A DNA stretch of 64,000 bases. Origin: Dipylidium caninum. Its lineage: Eukaryota > Platyhelminthes > Cestoda > Cyclophyllidea > Dipylidiidae. The position numbers were made by a program, and so were the translations under genes. The notes beneath the pieces are model-generated. The model saw only the letters and a list, made by a program, of their open reading frames with translations. It was not told where the DNA came from and searched no databases. This document shows positions 25,714 to 37,795 of this stretch, piece after piece. Location: NCBI GenBank assembly GCA_017562135.1, contig QEYB01000625.1:475611-539610 (forward strand), written 5' to 3'. How positions within the stretch are numbered: the first letter of the stretch is position 1; every line of letters begins with the position of its first letter.

Positions 25714-26208
25714 TTACATTGTCGCTACTAACCTTCCATAAATCTCTCGGATAGTGGCGTTAGAAGTAGAAATAACATTGGGGAATTTGACAAACTGTCG
25801 AATAAGGTAGACCGTGGCTACAGTGACAGCATCACAGTGATGAAATGTGAAACTATAATACGTGTCCATGTGATGTTCCTGGAGGCCTTGACTAGCCATC
25901 ATGGTAGCCTGTTGCATTACTTCTACAACAGCGACATGAGTAATGACTCGAAACGCCGCGGTGTCTGCTGAACTGACTTCTGTTATTTCTGCAGCTGCTT
26001 CCCCACTCTGGCATCCTGTTGCCTCGCAATGATGTTCTTCAATAAGACAATCACGTATTTCGTTGCGCAACACATAAGCCAGAGTCGGTCCCAATCTGGT
26101 CTTTGACACAAAGGTAGACAGTTTAAGGTTATAATTTGTCCTATAGGTTAAAATAAACTCTTGTGCACTACGGGCGAAAACGCCTTTTTGCCAACCGTTT
26201 CCGGTCAT
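25714..26208 (-). CDS. Probable Tctex1-type dynein light chain
   Basis: A 164-residue open frame from a true ATG. The C-terminal half resembles the Tctex1/DYNLT fold: a strand like FRVITHVAVVEV, then a Q/E-rich turn, then DTYYSFTFHHCDAVTVATVY, which mirrors the family pattern in which an Asp-Ser/Ala-x-Tyr strand is followed by a hydrophobic VATVY strand. The N-terminal half contains a helix like LAYVLRNEIRDCLIE, equivalent to the family's first helix. Such proteins act as cargo or dimerisation light chains of cytoplasmic or axonemal dynein. A donor-like GTTAGT near the stop, with an acceptor near 25530, suggests the true 3' end may be spliced and slightly different. The assignment rests on remote pattern similarity only. 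Confidence 0.5.
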   Translation of the reverse strand: MTGNGWQKGVFARSAQEFILTYRTNYNLKLSTFVSKTRLGPTLAYVLRNEIRDCLIEEHHCEATGCQSGEAAAEITEVSSADTAAFRVITHVAVVEVMQQATMMASQGLQEHHMDTYYSFTFHHCDAVTVATVYLIRQFVKFPNVISTSNATIREIYGRLVATM

Positions 26209-26805
26209 TGACCTTCTCGATTGCTCTTATTACCATTTTCGAGTAAAAATCATACCACTGAAATATTTATCGACCTCGTATTTGTTTTTCACTTTAGCTT
26301 TAGAGTAGTTTGCATGGATGTGGTTGCCTTTTGCAAAAATTTCCGCCCAGTGGGGTTTTTTTGGCCAGATCTTTGTGCTGGCTGATAAAGTGAAAGAGTC
26401 CTGGTTGGATGCAGAATAGTAAAACCGTACCGCAGTACCTACATTGCCACCTCAACTGGATTTACACAACTAACTTAGAGAAGAATGTAATTGCTTACTG
26501 TCACTTACGCTTATTCCTCAATTGTCAAAGTAGGTATTTAACGTATCCTAGAAGGCCTCTAAAGTACAACGCACTCACTGCCGAGGTTTTAATGAGGTGT
26601 GATGGTGGGACTCACGGCTTTTACTTGGTTATACTTGCAACCCTGCATCATTCTAATGGTCATTGTGGTGAGTGCGGTCTTAATTTTCTCCGAAACACGT
26701 TGTATCGGTCGCAAAGAGAGGTAGCCGGGGGCGTTCTTCTTTCGTAGGCGTTGTAGCAGGGATGCCATGTCGACGGACTTCCCCGGCACATGGCTTGGAT
26801 GCTCA

Positions 26806-28847
26806 CGGGGCTGTGTCATCTTTGCTTGAACCTGGAGAGAAGTTCAATGCATGTTTAATGCCTTTTATTGGAGTAAAAATGATTTTTAAGACTCTAACCA
26901 TTACATGTCCTGAGCAGGCGAAACTGAAACTTACACCATCTTCATTGTCGGATATTTCACTTTCCATGGATGCGAAGATAGTACTACTGATGGAAGACCG
27001 CCTCGGCGCCATATGTAAACTACTTAGGCTCCTCTTGCGATGTATTCTCGGCGAAATCAAATTAGAGTCTCTACGAGAGGCTGGAGGACTGCCGCTGTCG
27101 ATTTCACGGCTTCCTGTGCCTTTCACGGCTCGACTTCGCACTGAGGTTTGTGAAACGTCGACGGAACTACTCTCGCTACTTATGCTTTGGCTGCCGCCAC
27201 TATCACTCCACCGGTTGTTAGCCTTACGGCGTTGCCGAACACGATTTCGGCCGAGGAAGGGTTGTGAAGATTTTTTAGTGATTTTAAGGAGCTGAACAGG
27301 CTCTTGTTGACGACCATCCTTGTGTGCGTTCTGAGCCTGATTAGCCTTGAGCAAAGAGGCCTTGAGCCTGGGGCAGGTGATCACATTGGCGGAAGATAGA
27401 TCAAGAATTGCCAGTAGGCTCGTCGATTGGGTGATCACGATGATTTCACCGAGGTAGAATTTGTTGGATATTTCAAAACCTTTCTTCTTGGCCAAGGCAA
27501 GGATGTGTTGTATCCACTAACAATAACATGTATAGAGGATGGGAGTATTGATGACAAAGACGGAAGTGATTCTAGTATTATTTTGTGTTCCTAACATCAT
27601 TGATACACTACTTAAGATCCCAATAGTAGCATTATATCAAATAATTTGTGATACAATAAAAAATACGACGATTACCCGTACTTTTCAGACTAACTAGTCA
27701 CCTGAAATGTCTCGTACACAAAACACTGAGGTTTTGTTGCTAAACGACACGGAGCTCCTCGGCGTGAACAAAAAGCTACATAGAGATGCCTAATCCTCTC
27801 TCTACTTGACAAACTAAATTTGGAGTTCTCTAGAAGCAAAGCTCACGAAAAGTGAAATTAGAGCGGCTGGGAAAGAGGAAGGACTCGAGGTGCCCCTCGG
27901 CCGCTAAAACGCACCCGCAACGCAAGGTAAGCAGAGTAGAAAGTCAATTTGCTTGAAGCGGAAAAGCTTGGAGGGCCATCCTGAGTTCTGATTTGGTCGG
28001 ACACGAGCTTGGATGTAATCTGGGATGGCCTTAAGCCTTCAAAAGTGATTTGACTTTGATTTGCGTCTTCAATCATGGTGATGGCATTCATATTTCCGTC
28101 AATATCGTCTACCTCATCCTGGAGACCCTTTTCTTCCTCCAGACTTACGATCACTGGTTGTCGTGGAAGTGAAGGAAGCAAGATAGACCGATCAAATGAC
28201 GTGCCTAGTGTACATCCCTTTAACTTATCAACAATTCGTTTGAATTCGTTCTGAATACTTCTCCCCTCTCGATGGGTTCCCGTTGCCGAATTATTCATGT
28301 TAAAAGTCCTCGGAACTCTCCACTCCTCCGAAGACTCCTCGTCCTCTTCAAAGTGCACTTTCCCACGCGGTACCAGGACTGCCTTTCGCAGAGCGCTTGG
28401 TGTTTTGGGGTAGAGAAGTTGCTTTAAACCTTTTGCTTGACCGCCAAGGTTAGAGAAGAATTTTTGAGCAGGCTTTTGACTCCTCGACCACTGGATATAC
28501 TTATCAATGGTTAGAAGGAAGAATTCCAAATCATCTTTTGGTTTCGGGTAATATCCTCCACCTAGCATGAGGCCGTACATTCCAGCTCCAATTCTCCTAC
28601 TGCCACGATGCATCAAATCCACCATGACCTGTGGCAGTTTTAACAAAGATAAATGCTCTTTTCTTCGTCTCAAGGCCGTAGTCTTTTCCATGTATCTTAG
28701 ATGCCTCCCCATCTTGGTGAGATCGAGCGGATGGGTGTGGAGAAGTGACAACAACCTTTCTTCATTTCCACTGACCTGCGACCCTCCTTCCTGAGGTGGA
28801 ACTTCTGCTTGACGTTGGAAGATCCGAAGTCCCATTATCTTCACCAT
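26806..28847 (-). CDS. Unrecognised two-exon protein, ~548 aa
   Basis: Two long minus-strand frames join in phase 0. Exon 1 runs 28847-27915 (311 codons, starting at the first true ATG after an in-frame stop) and ends at CGG before GTGCGT. Exon 2 runs 27516-26806 (237 codons) and follows a TTAG acceptor. The N-terminal 150 residues are helical and basic, with several leucine- and arginine-rich helices and a glycine-rich MYGLMLGGGYYPKP stretch. An acidic segment (HFEEDEESSEE) follows. The junction region (YLALR, then WIQHILALAKKK) looks globular. The last 150 residues are serine- and arginine-rich and probably disordered. No signal peptide or membrane helix was seen, and I cannot name a family. 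The length of both frames argues that it is a real gene. Confidence 0.6.
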
Positions 28848-29452
28848 TTGAGCTCGACGCAGCAAGGAAATGCAGAGTGAGCTCGAGGAGATTTAAAAAG
28901 GAATCAATAGTGCGGCCACGTCATAGTTCCTCCAACCTTCCGAATTTCAAAGACGGTCTGTGTAATTGACAGACACGCTTTATTCTATTAATTAATTAAA
29001 AGTCCTCCTTTCGCATAGTGTCAAACCGAGAAGTTGTTATCTAATGAACCACCTTTGGATGTGGGCGACTAGTTCACATCCTAAGCGCGATCGTCTGTGT
29101 CCTTGTCAACTTCAACTTCTTTCTGCCATACGCATACGACTGCGTCAAGTCATAGACTTGCTCAGTCAGCTTCTCGGGTATTAAGTTGTTCTGCTGAGTG
29201 AAGGCTCTAATGACACGAATGGTTTCATTTTCCGCGAGTGGAGCCACATGTTTCTGGGGTTTTCAATGGCAATCTGACGGTACCAGAAGGCCGAGGTCAT
29301 TGCTCCTCATAGCCGCTTGAACATCTCCAATGGCGGCTTTGAGAGTTTTTTTATTCTCCGTTGTGTGACGTCGTCGAGAGCGGAGGGAGAGCGGGACCAG
29401 GGGCGGCCTTTTGTGTTCACCTCTCCTGTCAAATAGGTCATATGACACTGCC
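28848..29452. other. Intergenic between divergent genes
   Basis: This separates the minus-strand orphan gene from the plus-strand cysteine-rich gene, so it probably holds both promoters. No coding motif was seen. The overlapping minus-strand frames from 29263 are antisense shadows. Confidence 0.4.
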
Positions 29453-29758
29453 ATGTGCGTGTGGGGCCACTGCGTGGAGACGGAGTCGACGCAGCGTTGC
29501 CGCTTCTGTGGCACCAAAATTTGTACCGCTTGTCGGCGCGGCGATTTTGTCGGTGTGGCACCCGATACGGAACAATGCGTAGTCTGCCATTCGGGCGGTA
29601 ATTTCCTCGAATCTCTGCCCAATCCAAATGTCCGGACGTATACGGCGCAGCACTTGGCAGAGATGAAAAAATTGCAGGGCGAAGAGAGAGGCAGCGTAAA
29701 GGTCTCTGAGGGGAGAAAGAAAAAGAAGGCGAGAAAAAACACGAAACGGAAGAAGTGA
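29453..29758 (+). CDS. Small cysteine-rich, probable zinc-binding protein
   Basis: A 101-residue frame from ATG. The first 46 residues contain H6C7, C16xxC19, C24xxC27 and C42xxC45H46, a spacing that fits one or two zinc sites of treble-clef or cross-brace type. The middle is uncharged (GGNFLESLPNPNV) and the tail is very basic (KKKKARKNTKRKK), suggesting nucleic-acid binding or nuclear or nucleolar location. I do not recognise the family; RING and FYVE fingers share the cysteine pairs but not the other signature residues. The frame is open 14 codons further upstream, so a 5' exon is possible. Confidence 0.6.
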   Translation: MCVWGHCVETESTQRCRFCGTKICTACRRGDFVGVAPDTEQCVVCHSGGNFLESLPNPNVRTYTAQHLAEMKKLQGEERGSVKVSEGRKKKKARKNTKRKK

Positions 29759-30670
29759 ATTTAATTCCAAACTTTGTTATTTTTATCTCTTCAACAATAC
29801 TTGCATTTGGCTTTGCCCTGCTTATCTCGTGGCTGCGAGGTCGGGATCGTGTGCGCCTAAACAAGGAGTAAGAGCACCCTGCTCGGAAAAATCCGACAGA
29901 ACCAAACCCTTCCAAGGCTCATTTCTACTTACGCCCTCGTTATCCCATTAAGAGTACAAACTCGGCATTTGGGTAACATTTGACAGTCACTAATGGCAAA
30001 AAAGATTTAGTTCCACCTGAGTTGATGGACATTCAGTCCGCAGCAAACGAACTTATTCCCGTGTTACGACGGGCTTATTAGAGCCTCGGAACTCGGATAT
30101 GCGTAATCTGGTGTAGTTTAACCGGCATCGAATCATCACACGATGTTACAATCACCCCTCTTGAATAAATTTAAACTCAACGAAAATGCCACACTAACCA
30201 AGTGAATAATCGCACGTTACGAAAGTGTGACGTAACGGGCAAGGTACAGACATAACTTCTAATGTTTACGAATGAGGACTTGTGTTTTGAGAGACTAGTT
30301 TCGTCGGTCGCCTACTACTCGAGACAGGCATTGACAGTCGCCCAAGGCGAAAGCTACTCGAAATATACTCGTACCACTCCGATAGTCTACCTTGCTTTAC
30401 ACGTCTGAACTATTGACACCAATGATATCGAGAGATGCTCCAATTGTGCGGCAGAAAATTACGTTTACGACGACCAGGATTATGACGTCGGCAAAAGCGA
30501 AGTGGAAAACGCGAAATAATGCATGACAAGCAGTCTCACCACTTGAAGGGGAGGAGGAGAGTAAATAAAATAACGCTCTAAAGAGTCGTATGTGCTTAAA
30601 ATTTTCGGAAATAATAACTTGCATACAAGATAAAAAGCACATTATATAAAGCATCCAAAAACACAAAGAT
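29759..30670. other. 3' flanks of cysteine-rich gene and COX11
   Basis: Convergent 3' ends meet here. No further coding sequence is supported. A minus-strand frame at 30687-30397 runs past the COX11 stop in another frame and looks like 3' untranslated sequence. Confidence 0.4.
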
Positions 30671-33057
30671 TTAGGCGACGTCCTCAAGAACGGGTTTTGA
30701 GATGCCAGGCACCATCATTTTCTCCTTTTTGGCCTCAAAAAAGGTGTAGTGTAGGGTGATTCTATTGGTTCGCATCAGGTGTGGATCCTCGTCAAATTCG
30801 GGGTCAATGTAGAAAAACACAGGCAAATCCACCTATTTAGGAGTGTAAATAATGTTACTTATTTACAAATAAGTAGGTTCGGTAGGACAAGTAGAAAACA
30901 CACCTCTTCGCCTGGATTGAGTCGCTGTTCCTCAAAACAAAAGCACTACAGGGGGCTAAAAATCCAAGATTTTGTCCATAAGTTTACCTGGATTTTGTTG
31001 AAATATTTCGATGCTTCTATTGGCAGTACCGTGTATGTGGCAATGCCTATTATGGGCTTCGAGGTAGGATTTTTCGCCGTATAGAAGGCCAAAGCTGTCT
31101 CTCCGGGAACAACAGTCATCTGAAATGAGTATTCAATAAGACTAAGCCATGAGAATTTTGATAAAAAACATAGATACTGGGGTTGGAGGCGCCATCAGTG
31201 TTTGGGTGAGAGCAAAGACCAGTAGAAGGGAGACAAGTTAAATTTTTAGGTTGAAGAAAACCTGGCAATAACACAACACACGCTTGACGACTGTTGTACC
31301 GTCACGAAGCCCATACTTTAAGATATAAGCTACCGAGAGAAATGGTAAAAGAACATCCCCATCCCCCAATACCAAAAAATATCGTCGATAGAGTGATAAA
31401 ATAAAACCGTTCGCCGAAACAGACAAACTCTGAGACCACTAGGATCCGAGTAAGAGGATACGAGCAAAACAAATCTATGAATGACCGGTTAAACAAGTTC
31501 AGTGGGGAAGTCACCGAAGATATTTCTTCACATAATACATTTCGTTTTTTTCCCAGAATTAAGGCAATTTGTGGATTTGTGCTATTAGAAGAATAAGTAA
31601 CGACGACGATCAACTGATGTAACTATGGCTAAGCCTGCATCCTTATTTCCATCTTTAATCAACCACTAACAAGAGCAATGAAGTTGAGGAGCCTCCACCT
31701 CCTCTTAAACAACGAATCAAGGATCAGAAAAGCGTCTAATCCGAATTACCTTGCTTTGGGAAGGCTTGAAGTTCCACGCCATGTGGGAGTAGGTATCGGC
31801 AGAAAATTCTACAAGGATGCGCCGCTCACGAACCGGTTTCATTAACTCGATGATGTCCATGGTAGAGACACGAGCACCCTCTGTTTTCGAGCCTCGTCCA
31901 GTTTTCTGTTACGCAAGTCACGTGAAAGTCAGTAGTACGGATGCGGAAGGATGAAGGATTGGTGAAAAAAAAAGTGATGTGGACAAGGAAGTCATTCTAT
32001 GTACCATATCAAGTGATTTAAAATTTTTCAATGTTATTCTGACTGGTCAAACAGAAGAATAAACTAGTTACACAATACAAATATGACCAAAAAGAGAAAC
32101 ATTATAAGGTAATAAAACGTATGTAGGTGATGGTTGTGATGGTGTTGCAACCTCTAGGTAACGCAGAAGGGAGGCAAATTGGATTAATCTATCGCGGTTT
32201 CTATTACATCCCCCAACAATGCGTTGACATAAAAAATAACCTAAAAAACAACCAGCACGCCACTATGAGAGTATATTTCTGTTTCCTCTTAAGCGTGTCA
32301 ATAAAGGGGATATCCGAACAAAATCCTGAGAATCCCGCATAATCCGGATAATACCAATGCAGATGAGTGGGAGAGGACAAAGAGTAACCTAACGGTTGAC
32401 AAAGCCGTACACAAAGTGTGGTGTTCGGAAAAGAAAATAAAAGAGTTTATTCGACCCGATTAAGGCAAAACTATGCAATATTTACTGAAAAGGTTAAGGA
32501 GGACAAATGTTGTCTTGTTCATAGAGGGAGTAAACAAAATCGAAAGCAATTATGTATCACCAAAAAAAAACAAGCAAAAAGACTTTAAATTCTGAGAGAA
32601 AATCCAAAGTTTTCTCTACAAAAACAAAGCGGATAAAAAGAGTAGAAAGCAGAAACCTAAAAGGAAGAGAGAAAACTGTAAATGGCAAAATCCCAAAGTC
32701 AGTGAACCCAAAAAGCATCATATATATGAAATATTATAACCAACACAGAGAAAAATATCGTGCCTCACGAAAATGGTTGAGCCTCACAAGCACCATTCTC
32801 GAAACACCAATATAAGGCTCGAATATCTATCACAAGGATCACACAACGGAAAAGTTCATATAACATTATCCATTGCTTACGGCACAGTAGATGCGATAAA
32901 GAGGGACACCGGCATATCCCAACCCTAGCATAAAGATCCCAAAGGACATTGAATAGTAGAGAACGGTTTTCTTTCGATAATCAAATGTGATCTTCGAGGA
33001 GGAACGGAGAACCTGCTTATAGGCGGCTATAAACGTAAGGAGAGGCCGGCGATTCAT
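30671..33057 (-). CDS. COX11: Cytochrome c oxidase assembly protein COX11
   Basis: COX11 is an inner-mitochondrial-membrane copper chaperone that delivers copper to the CuB site of cytochrome oxidase subunit 1. Five minus-strand exons join without frame errors: 33057-32881, 31905-31750, 31119-30988, 30945-30904 and 30832-30671, giving 222 residues. The first exon has a basic presequence and the single membrane helix followed by GVPLYRIYC, the family's conserved post-helix motif. The later exons give MAWNFKPSQ, VVPGETALAFY, the copper-binding CFCF (residues 156-159, in a 42-nt microexon), NPGEEVDLPVFFYIDPEF and ITLHYTFFEAK. Donors are GTAAGC, GTAATT, GTAAAC and GTGTGT. The first intron is about 1 kb. 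All catalytic hallmarks are intact. Confidence 0.97.
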
Positions 33058-35359
33058 GAAGGAACTAGCTAAAAGGAAGGAAGCACACTAAATATAATCC
33101 CACAGTTTTGAAATCAAGGGGGTTGTACATTAGTGACTAGAAATTCTGGTCCAACATATTGTAACGATAGATACAGATCCTAAGTTAAAAATGAACAGGT
33201 ACTCACAACAATGACACGTATTTTTGACGCGAATGGAAATGAACATGACTTTATCGATAAGGAGGAATGGCATTTTTATCGCGGTTAATATAATCGTATG
33301 AATTCCATGTAAGATCCGACGGTCGACACCGTCGTCACGCTTTTAGGCGAAAATGGGAAATAATGGACAAGCCATTGTACGTCAATGGTTGGGCGAAAGA
33401 ACTAACCATCAGCTAACTAATAGAAACAAATGCCCACCAGAGCGAGGAGGATCAATAGCCCAAAATTTTCAAAAGTTCGCCAGTTATCTGAGAGATTAGT
33501 CGTAAATATATTTGCTTGGAGCACTTCACTGTATCACATTATTTCCCATTTGGGCGTGAAAAAAATTATCCTCAGAGCACTTGAGAAGAGAAAAAGCCTG
33601 TCGGGAAATAAAAATTCGAAAAGGAGAAGGTGTGTAGATCTCACTTAAGACTTCACTCGAAAGTATCAGTTATTTCCGCTTACCAAGTTTTTCTGTAGAA
33701 ATTTTCGCCATAATTCTTTCGTTTGCTCGGACCATACTTTTATCGCACGCGTGCGGGTAGATGCAGCCGTAAAGACGGCGCTAAATTCACAGTTTATGGA
33801 TTGAATCGGTACGCCACGCTCTGATTATTAGATTTTTGAAATTAACAACTAAAATGTAAACTTATAAATGAATTAAGGTTATAAATATACCCGAGGCATG
33901 ATATTTCGATGTTAAATACTTATATGTCTCAAAAACGAGCCCCAACGCACGTGACATTTTGATGCATCAAGACGTAATCTAAATATTAATTCCTGAGTAC
34001 GAGTACATTATCATCGTATAATCTCTTCGGTCTTCCTTGTTCATTTATAATGGCGTGCGTATAAAATGCCAAATAGTTTCTTCATCAACTAAGAAGAGCA
34101 AACCTGAGCTCTCGATAATACCATAATACATAATACAGGGATCCACATAATCTCATTGCGATTTCTAGCGCCATAGACATACATCCTTCGTCGGTTTAAA
34201 CCCACATTTCGGGGAATGCCATTAAAATCCGCAGCCATCCAATTGTTTTCCCTCTACATTGGAACGTGATAGGGTATATTTTCAAAATTCACGGTTTGCT
34301 CTCCGCCGTATTACCAAATCTGGTCTTCCGTAGTTTCTCAGGCAGAACAGGGGACGGTTTGGGGGATTTCTACCGCCGTGCGGTTAAATGATTTCACTCT
34401 TAACTTTTTCTTGGCACGAGACTGATATAGCCATTTAGACTCAAAAACTTCTTCGTCCAAATTCTGTCCACCCATTCCGCCTGTCGGTCGCTCTGAATCG
34501 CGTTTTCCATAATATTCCATCATCGCCGACATGCCTTTCCCCTCTTTAGTGCAAAGTACCGGACGTCGCACTCATATTCGATGGTCTTAAAATGCCTAAC
34601 CTCCTTAGTCGCATACAGCACTACATCCTCTCTCGTAGTCAGTGCTCATTCAGCCAACCAAGTGGACGCTCTTTGAGCAATGGAAGTAGGTGGCATTTGA
34701 GTCCCGAGTGCAAGAATTAGTAAAATTAGTGAGACAACCACTAGTTTCTGTTTTCTCAGCAGCACGGGATTACCGGCTGTGAGTCTGTCCCTTAACGTAC
34801 TCACATGGACTACTTGGCATGGTGATGCTTTTTTGAGGGGTGAAGACGATCAAAACGAATGTCGTCGGCAAAAGAAAACAGAATAGAATATAGTAGAATG
34901 GAACGGAGTATGATGCACTAAAATGAAAGGGGCGAAAGAAGTTGCTGTAGGCGACGTGAGGGGACAATAGGACAGACGAGGCAACAAAAAGGAGGAGGAA
35001 GTGACGTTTCCTGCATCTTCCCCCACCCGTTGCCAATTCTTGTGGCCAGCACTATCCTACTCCGTCTGTGCTTCTACTTTGATTTATTTACAGTCGCCTT
35101 TTGGAGGAGTTTCCCCTTCAGCCTTGGTGGTAATGGTGAGAATGATGGGTACAGAGGGAGACGCAAAGTGATGTGGGATGTGATGCGATGAGCGAGATGA
35201 TGCTGATAAGCCACCCAAGCCTCAGAGCTCTGTACATTTCAGTCTTCTCTATGTGATAGACTCGAAGTGAGTGATCGGTGTGAGATTGCATTTGCCATCT
35301 TTTTGCAGCGCTTCAGTTCTCTACGTCGATCGAGGAATCTCCTCACAAGAGACTCTCCA
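33058..35359. other. AT-rich intergenic stretch
   Basis: No gene is supported. A 77-residue minus-strand frame (34571-34338) and a frame with a hydrophobic run (35036-34770, starting at TTG, not ATG) were examined; neither has family motifs or convincing splice partners. Confidence 0.4.
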
Positions 35360-37795
35360 GCCATTATTACCTCGTCTCGGGACGTGGGCTTCTATTCCCT
35401 CGGCCATATCCCAACTCGCCTCCACTGTACCAACAAATCTGCCGCCGTTGTGTTGAGACAAAGGAGCACCGGCTCCGATGAGCGATGAAGACGTGTAGGG
35501 TGTGACACTGATGTGCTGTGCTTCATCATTGTCGAGGCAGGGAGGGGAGTCAGCACACAAACGTCACACCCGTCAGAGCAGGCGACGAGATTGCAGTAGC
35601 TTCAGACAACACTAATGTAAAAAGAGGTGATCTTTCCGTCATCTCGATGTCTTTCACCTTCGAGTGGGTTTATCTATACGCCACGTCTACCCCTCACTCG
35701 TTCTCCGATGTACAGTAAAAAATATACGTTGTTGATGGAGCGGTTGGGAAGTTCGAAGGAAGTCCATTCGTAGAGCTCTTTGATGTTCATGCAGGCCGCC
35801 AATCAACCGACCAACCAACCAAGCATGCGCGCAATCCATCCGTTGGGATTTGAACAACCAAAGCCACAAGAAGATGGGTGCTCACACAGCACGAGGTCGC
35901 CTGCCGGTGCCACCTTTGCAGCACGCAGGTGTTCTGAGTCGACGTTGACGTGGCTGGCGACTTGGGTGCGGGCATCTCCACACACTGACGAAAGTGGTGT
36001 TATTTCAGTCGTGGCGAACTATTGACCGAGTTGGGGAAGTCGACTGCAGAACAAGTCAGATGGAGGAGGAGGTGAGGAACCCGACCAAAACGAGGCTGCC
36101 ATGAACGCAACTGAGGGCATATAATGCGAGTGGAAGGAGGCGACGTTGAATCTACGTTCCGTGGGGTTGCTGACGAGTCACTCGACATGAGCAGGAAGTA
36201 TTGGTCGTAGTCGCACTGCGGGTGTGTAGTTCCCCTGCGACATGGCAGCGACTCAGAGTGAGGAATGGTGGGAGGCTAGGCGGGACGAGGCGAGGCAAGG
36301 TGGAGAGATGTCGAGCTCGTTATCGCCCTAACCTTCTTGCTGATGCTCCGACTTTCCTGCGGTCGTGTCGTGAAACCGGACGTCTTCCAGCTGCGAGTCA
36401 CACGCTTCGGGAGGGGTCATGAAGGGGTGAGAATGGGAGGTGAGGCTGTGGTGTCGATGTGCCGACACTAAAGAGCGCGTGAGAACAAACAGCAAAAGGG
36501 GACTCGGAAGAGGAGAGGGGAGGGGAGGGAGAGACGTGGACGGACGGAAGTGGACGGGTTGGGACAGAAGTGGTGAGACGAGAGTGGGCGAGGCCAGAGT
36601 GGCGGGTGTGGGGTAGGGTTGGGCGTAGGGATGGAGGTGGAGGTGGGGTGGGCTGAGGCAGGGAAGGGGGGAGAGAGAGAGAGGGAGAGGGAGAGGGAGA
36701 ACGAGAACGGTAGATGAGGGGGGGCTGGGGAGGGGTAGGGGGCTTGGGAGAGCAATGATGGTTGGCGGACTGATGGGTGAGCGGATCAGGGTGTCCTCGC
36801 CCTCCCCTGCCCACCGTGCCTAAACAATGCGCTTATCAGCAAACAGACAAGTTGCGGACATTTGAAGCAGACTCCACACCCCGACGATTAATTACTGCCG
36901 CCACAAGAACATTAAAGATAAAAGCGGTTTCTGAGCTAATCTCTTTCTGACTCACTATGCTCACAGCACTTGTCCACCCACGCACCCACGCAACAACACG
37001 ACCACACAACCACGTACCCACCCACTCATGCCCCGGCCCTCCCACTCTGCCGCCTTCCCACCTTCCCACCTTCCCACCTTCCCGACTTCCCACCTTTTTG
37101 GCCTGCCATACCCCCCCCCCTCCTATCCGGAGTCGCACCTGGGGACAAACAGCCGCGACTATTAGCCCTCTGAGTAATGGCCTGACGCGTGCTCTCCCAC
37201 CTCCGAGTGAAGACGGTGTGGTGCGACCCTTTGTGCAGGCAAGGGGTGCGTCGAGCGTAAGTCGGTCCCACCGCCGGTGCATTTGTTGCGGTGTCCGTGT
37301 GCATGGCGAATGGGTGGGTGGGTGGATGTGGGTGGGTGGGTGGATGTGGGTGAGTGAGTGAATGAATGAATTCTGGGTGGACGTGAATGACGTGATCCCG
37401 ATGAGCCGACTTCGTGCTCGCCCTGCCTCTGACTCGCAAGACCTCGCTACTTGTGTGCAAGTCTCACCTCGAGACGGTCATGCTCGAGGCCTTCCTTCGA
37501 GACTGGGAGCGTTTGGAGACGGTCGCGCTGGAATGAGAGATGAATGTAAATCTAGTGAGGAGGCGGAGGCGGATGAGGAGGGAGATGGTCGACTGCGTCA
37601 ATTCAGCAGGAGCGAAGAAAATGATGTGGGGTCGTCAACTCGAGTGAGGTGTAAAAGGAGAGGTAATTGCAACAGCGATGAGAGTTACGTGTGATGGGCT
37701 TTGGTGGATGTCGTGGCGTAGCATCCGAGGTTGAGGCAGTGATGGGGCCAGAGGCTGATGTTATGTAGGCGGAGAAAGCTTCGACAGCGTTGATG
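35360..37795 (-). repeat. Right arm of 2.4 kb inverted repeat
   Basis: The reverse complement of this block matches 18268-20655 nearly end to end, with scattered substitutions and tract-length changes. It contains the same minisatellite (ccttccca units near 37045-37095), a C run at about 37107-37118 and the same paired open frames. Similarity is lost near 35360 and 37795. See the left arm for content. Confidence 0.88.

Noticed and set aside
32552..32815. Plus-strand lysine-rich 87-residue frame
   Set aside because: It lies inside COX11 intron 1 on the opposite strand, in A-rich sequence that naturally reads as lysine; no motif.
34338..34571. 77-residue minus-strand frame
   Set aside because: No recognised motif, no hydrophobic or repeat structure, and no credible neighbours.
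34770..35036. Frame with a signal-peptide-like hydrophobic run
   Set aside because: It starts at TTG with no ATG before the hydrophobic part and has no clear splice partner.
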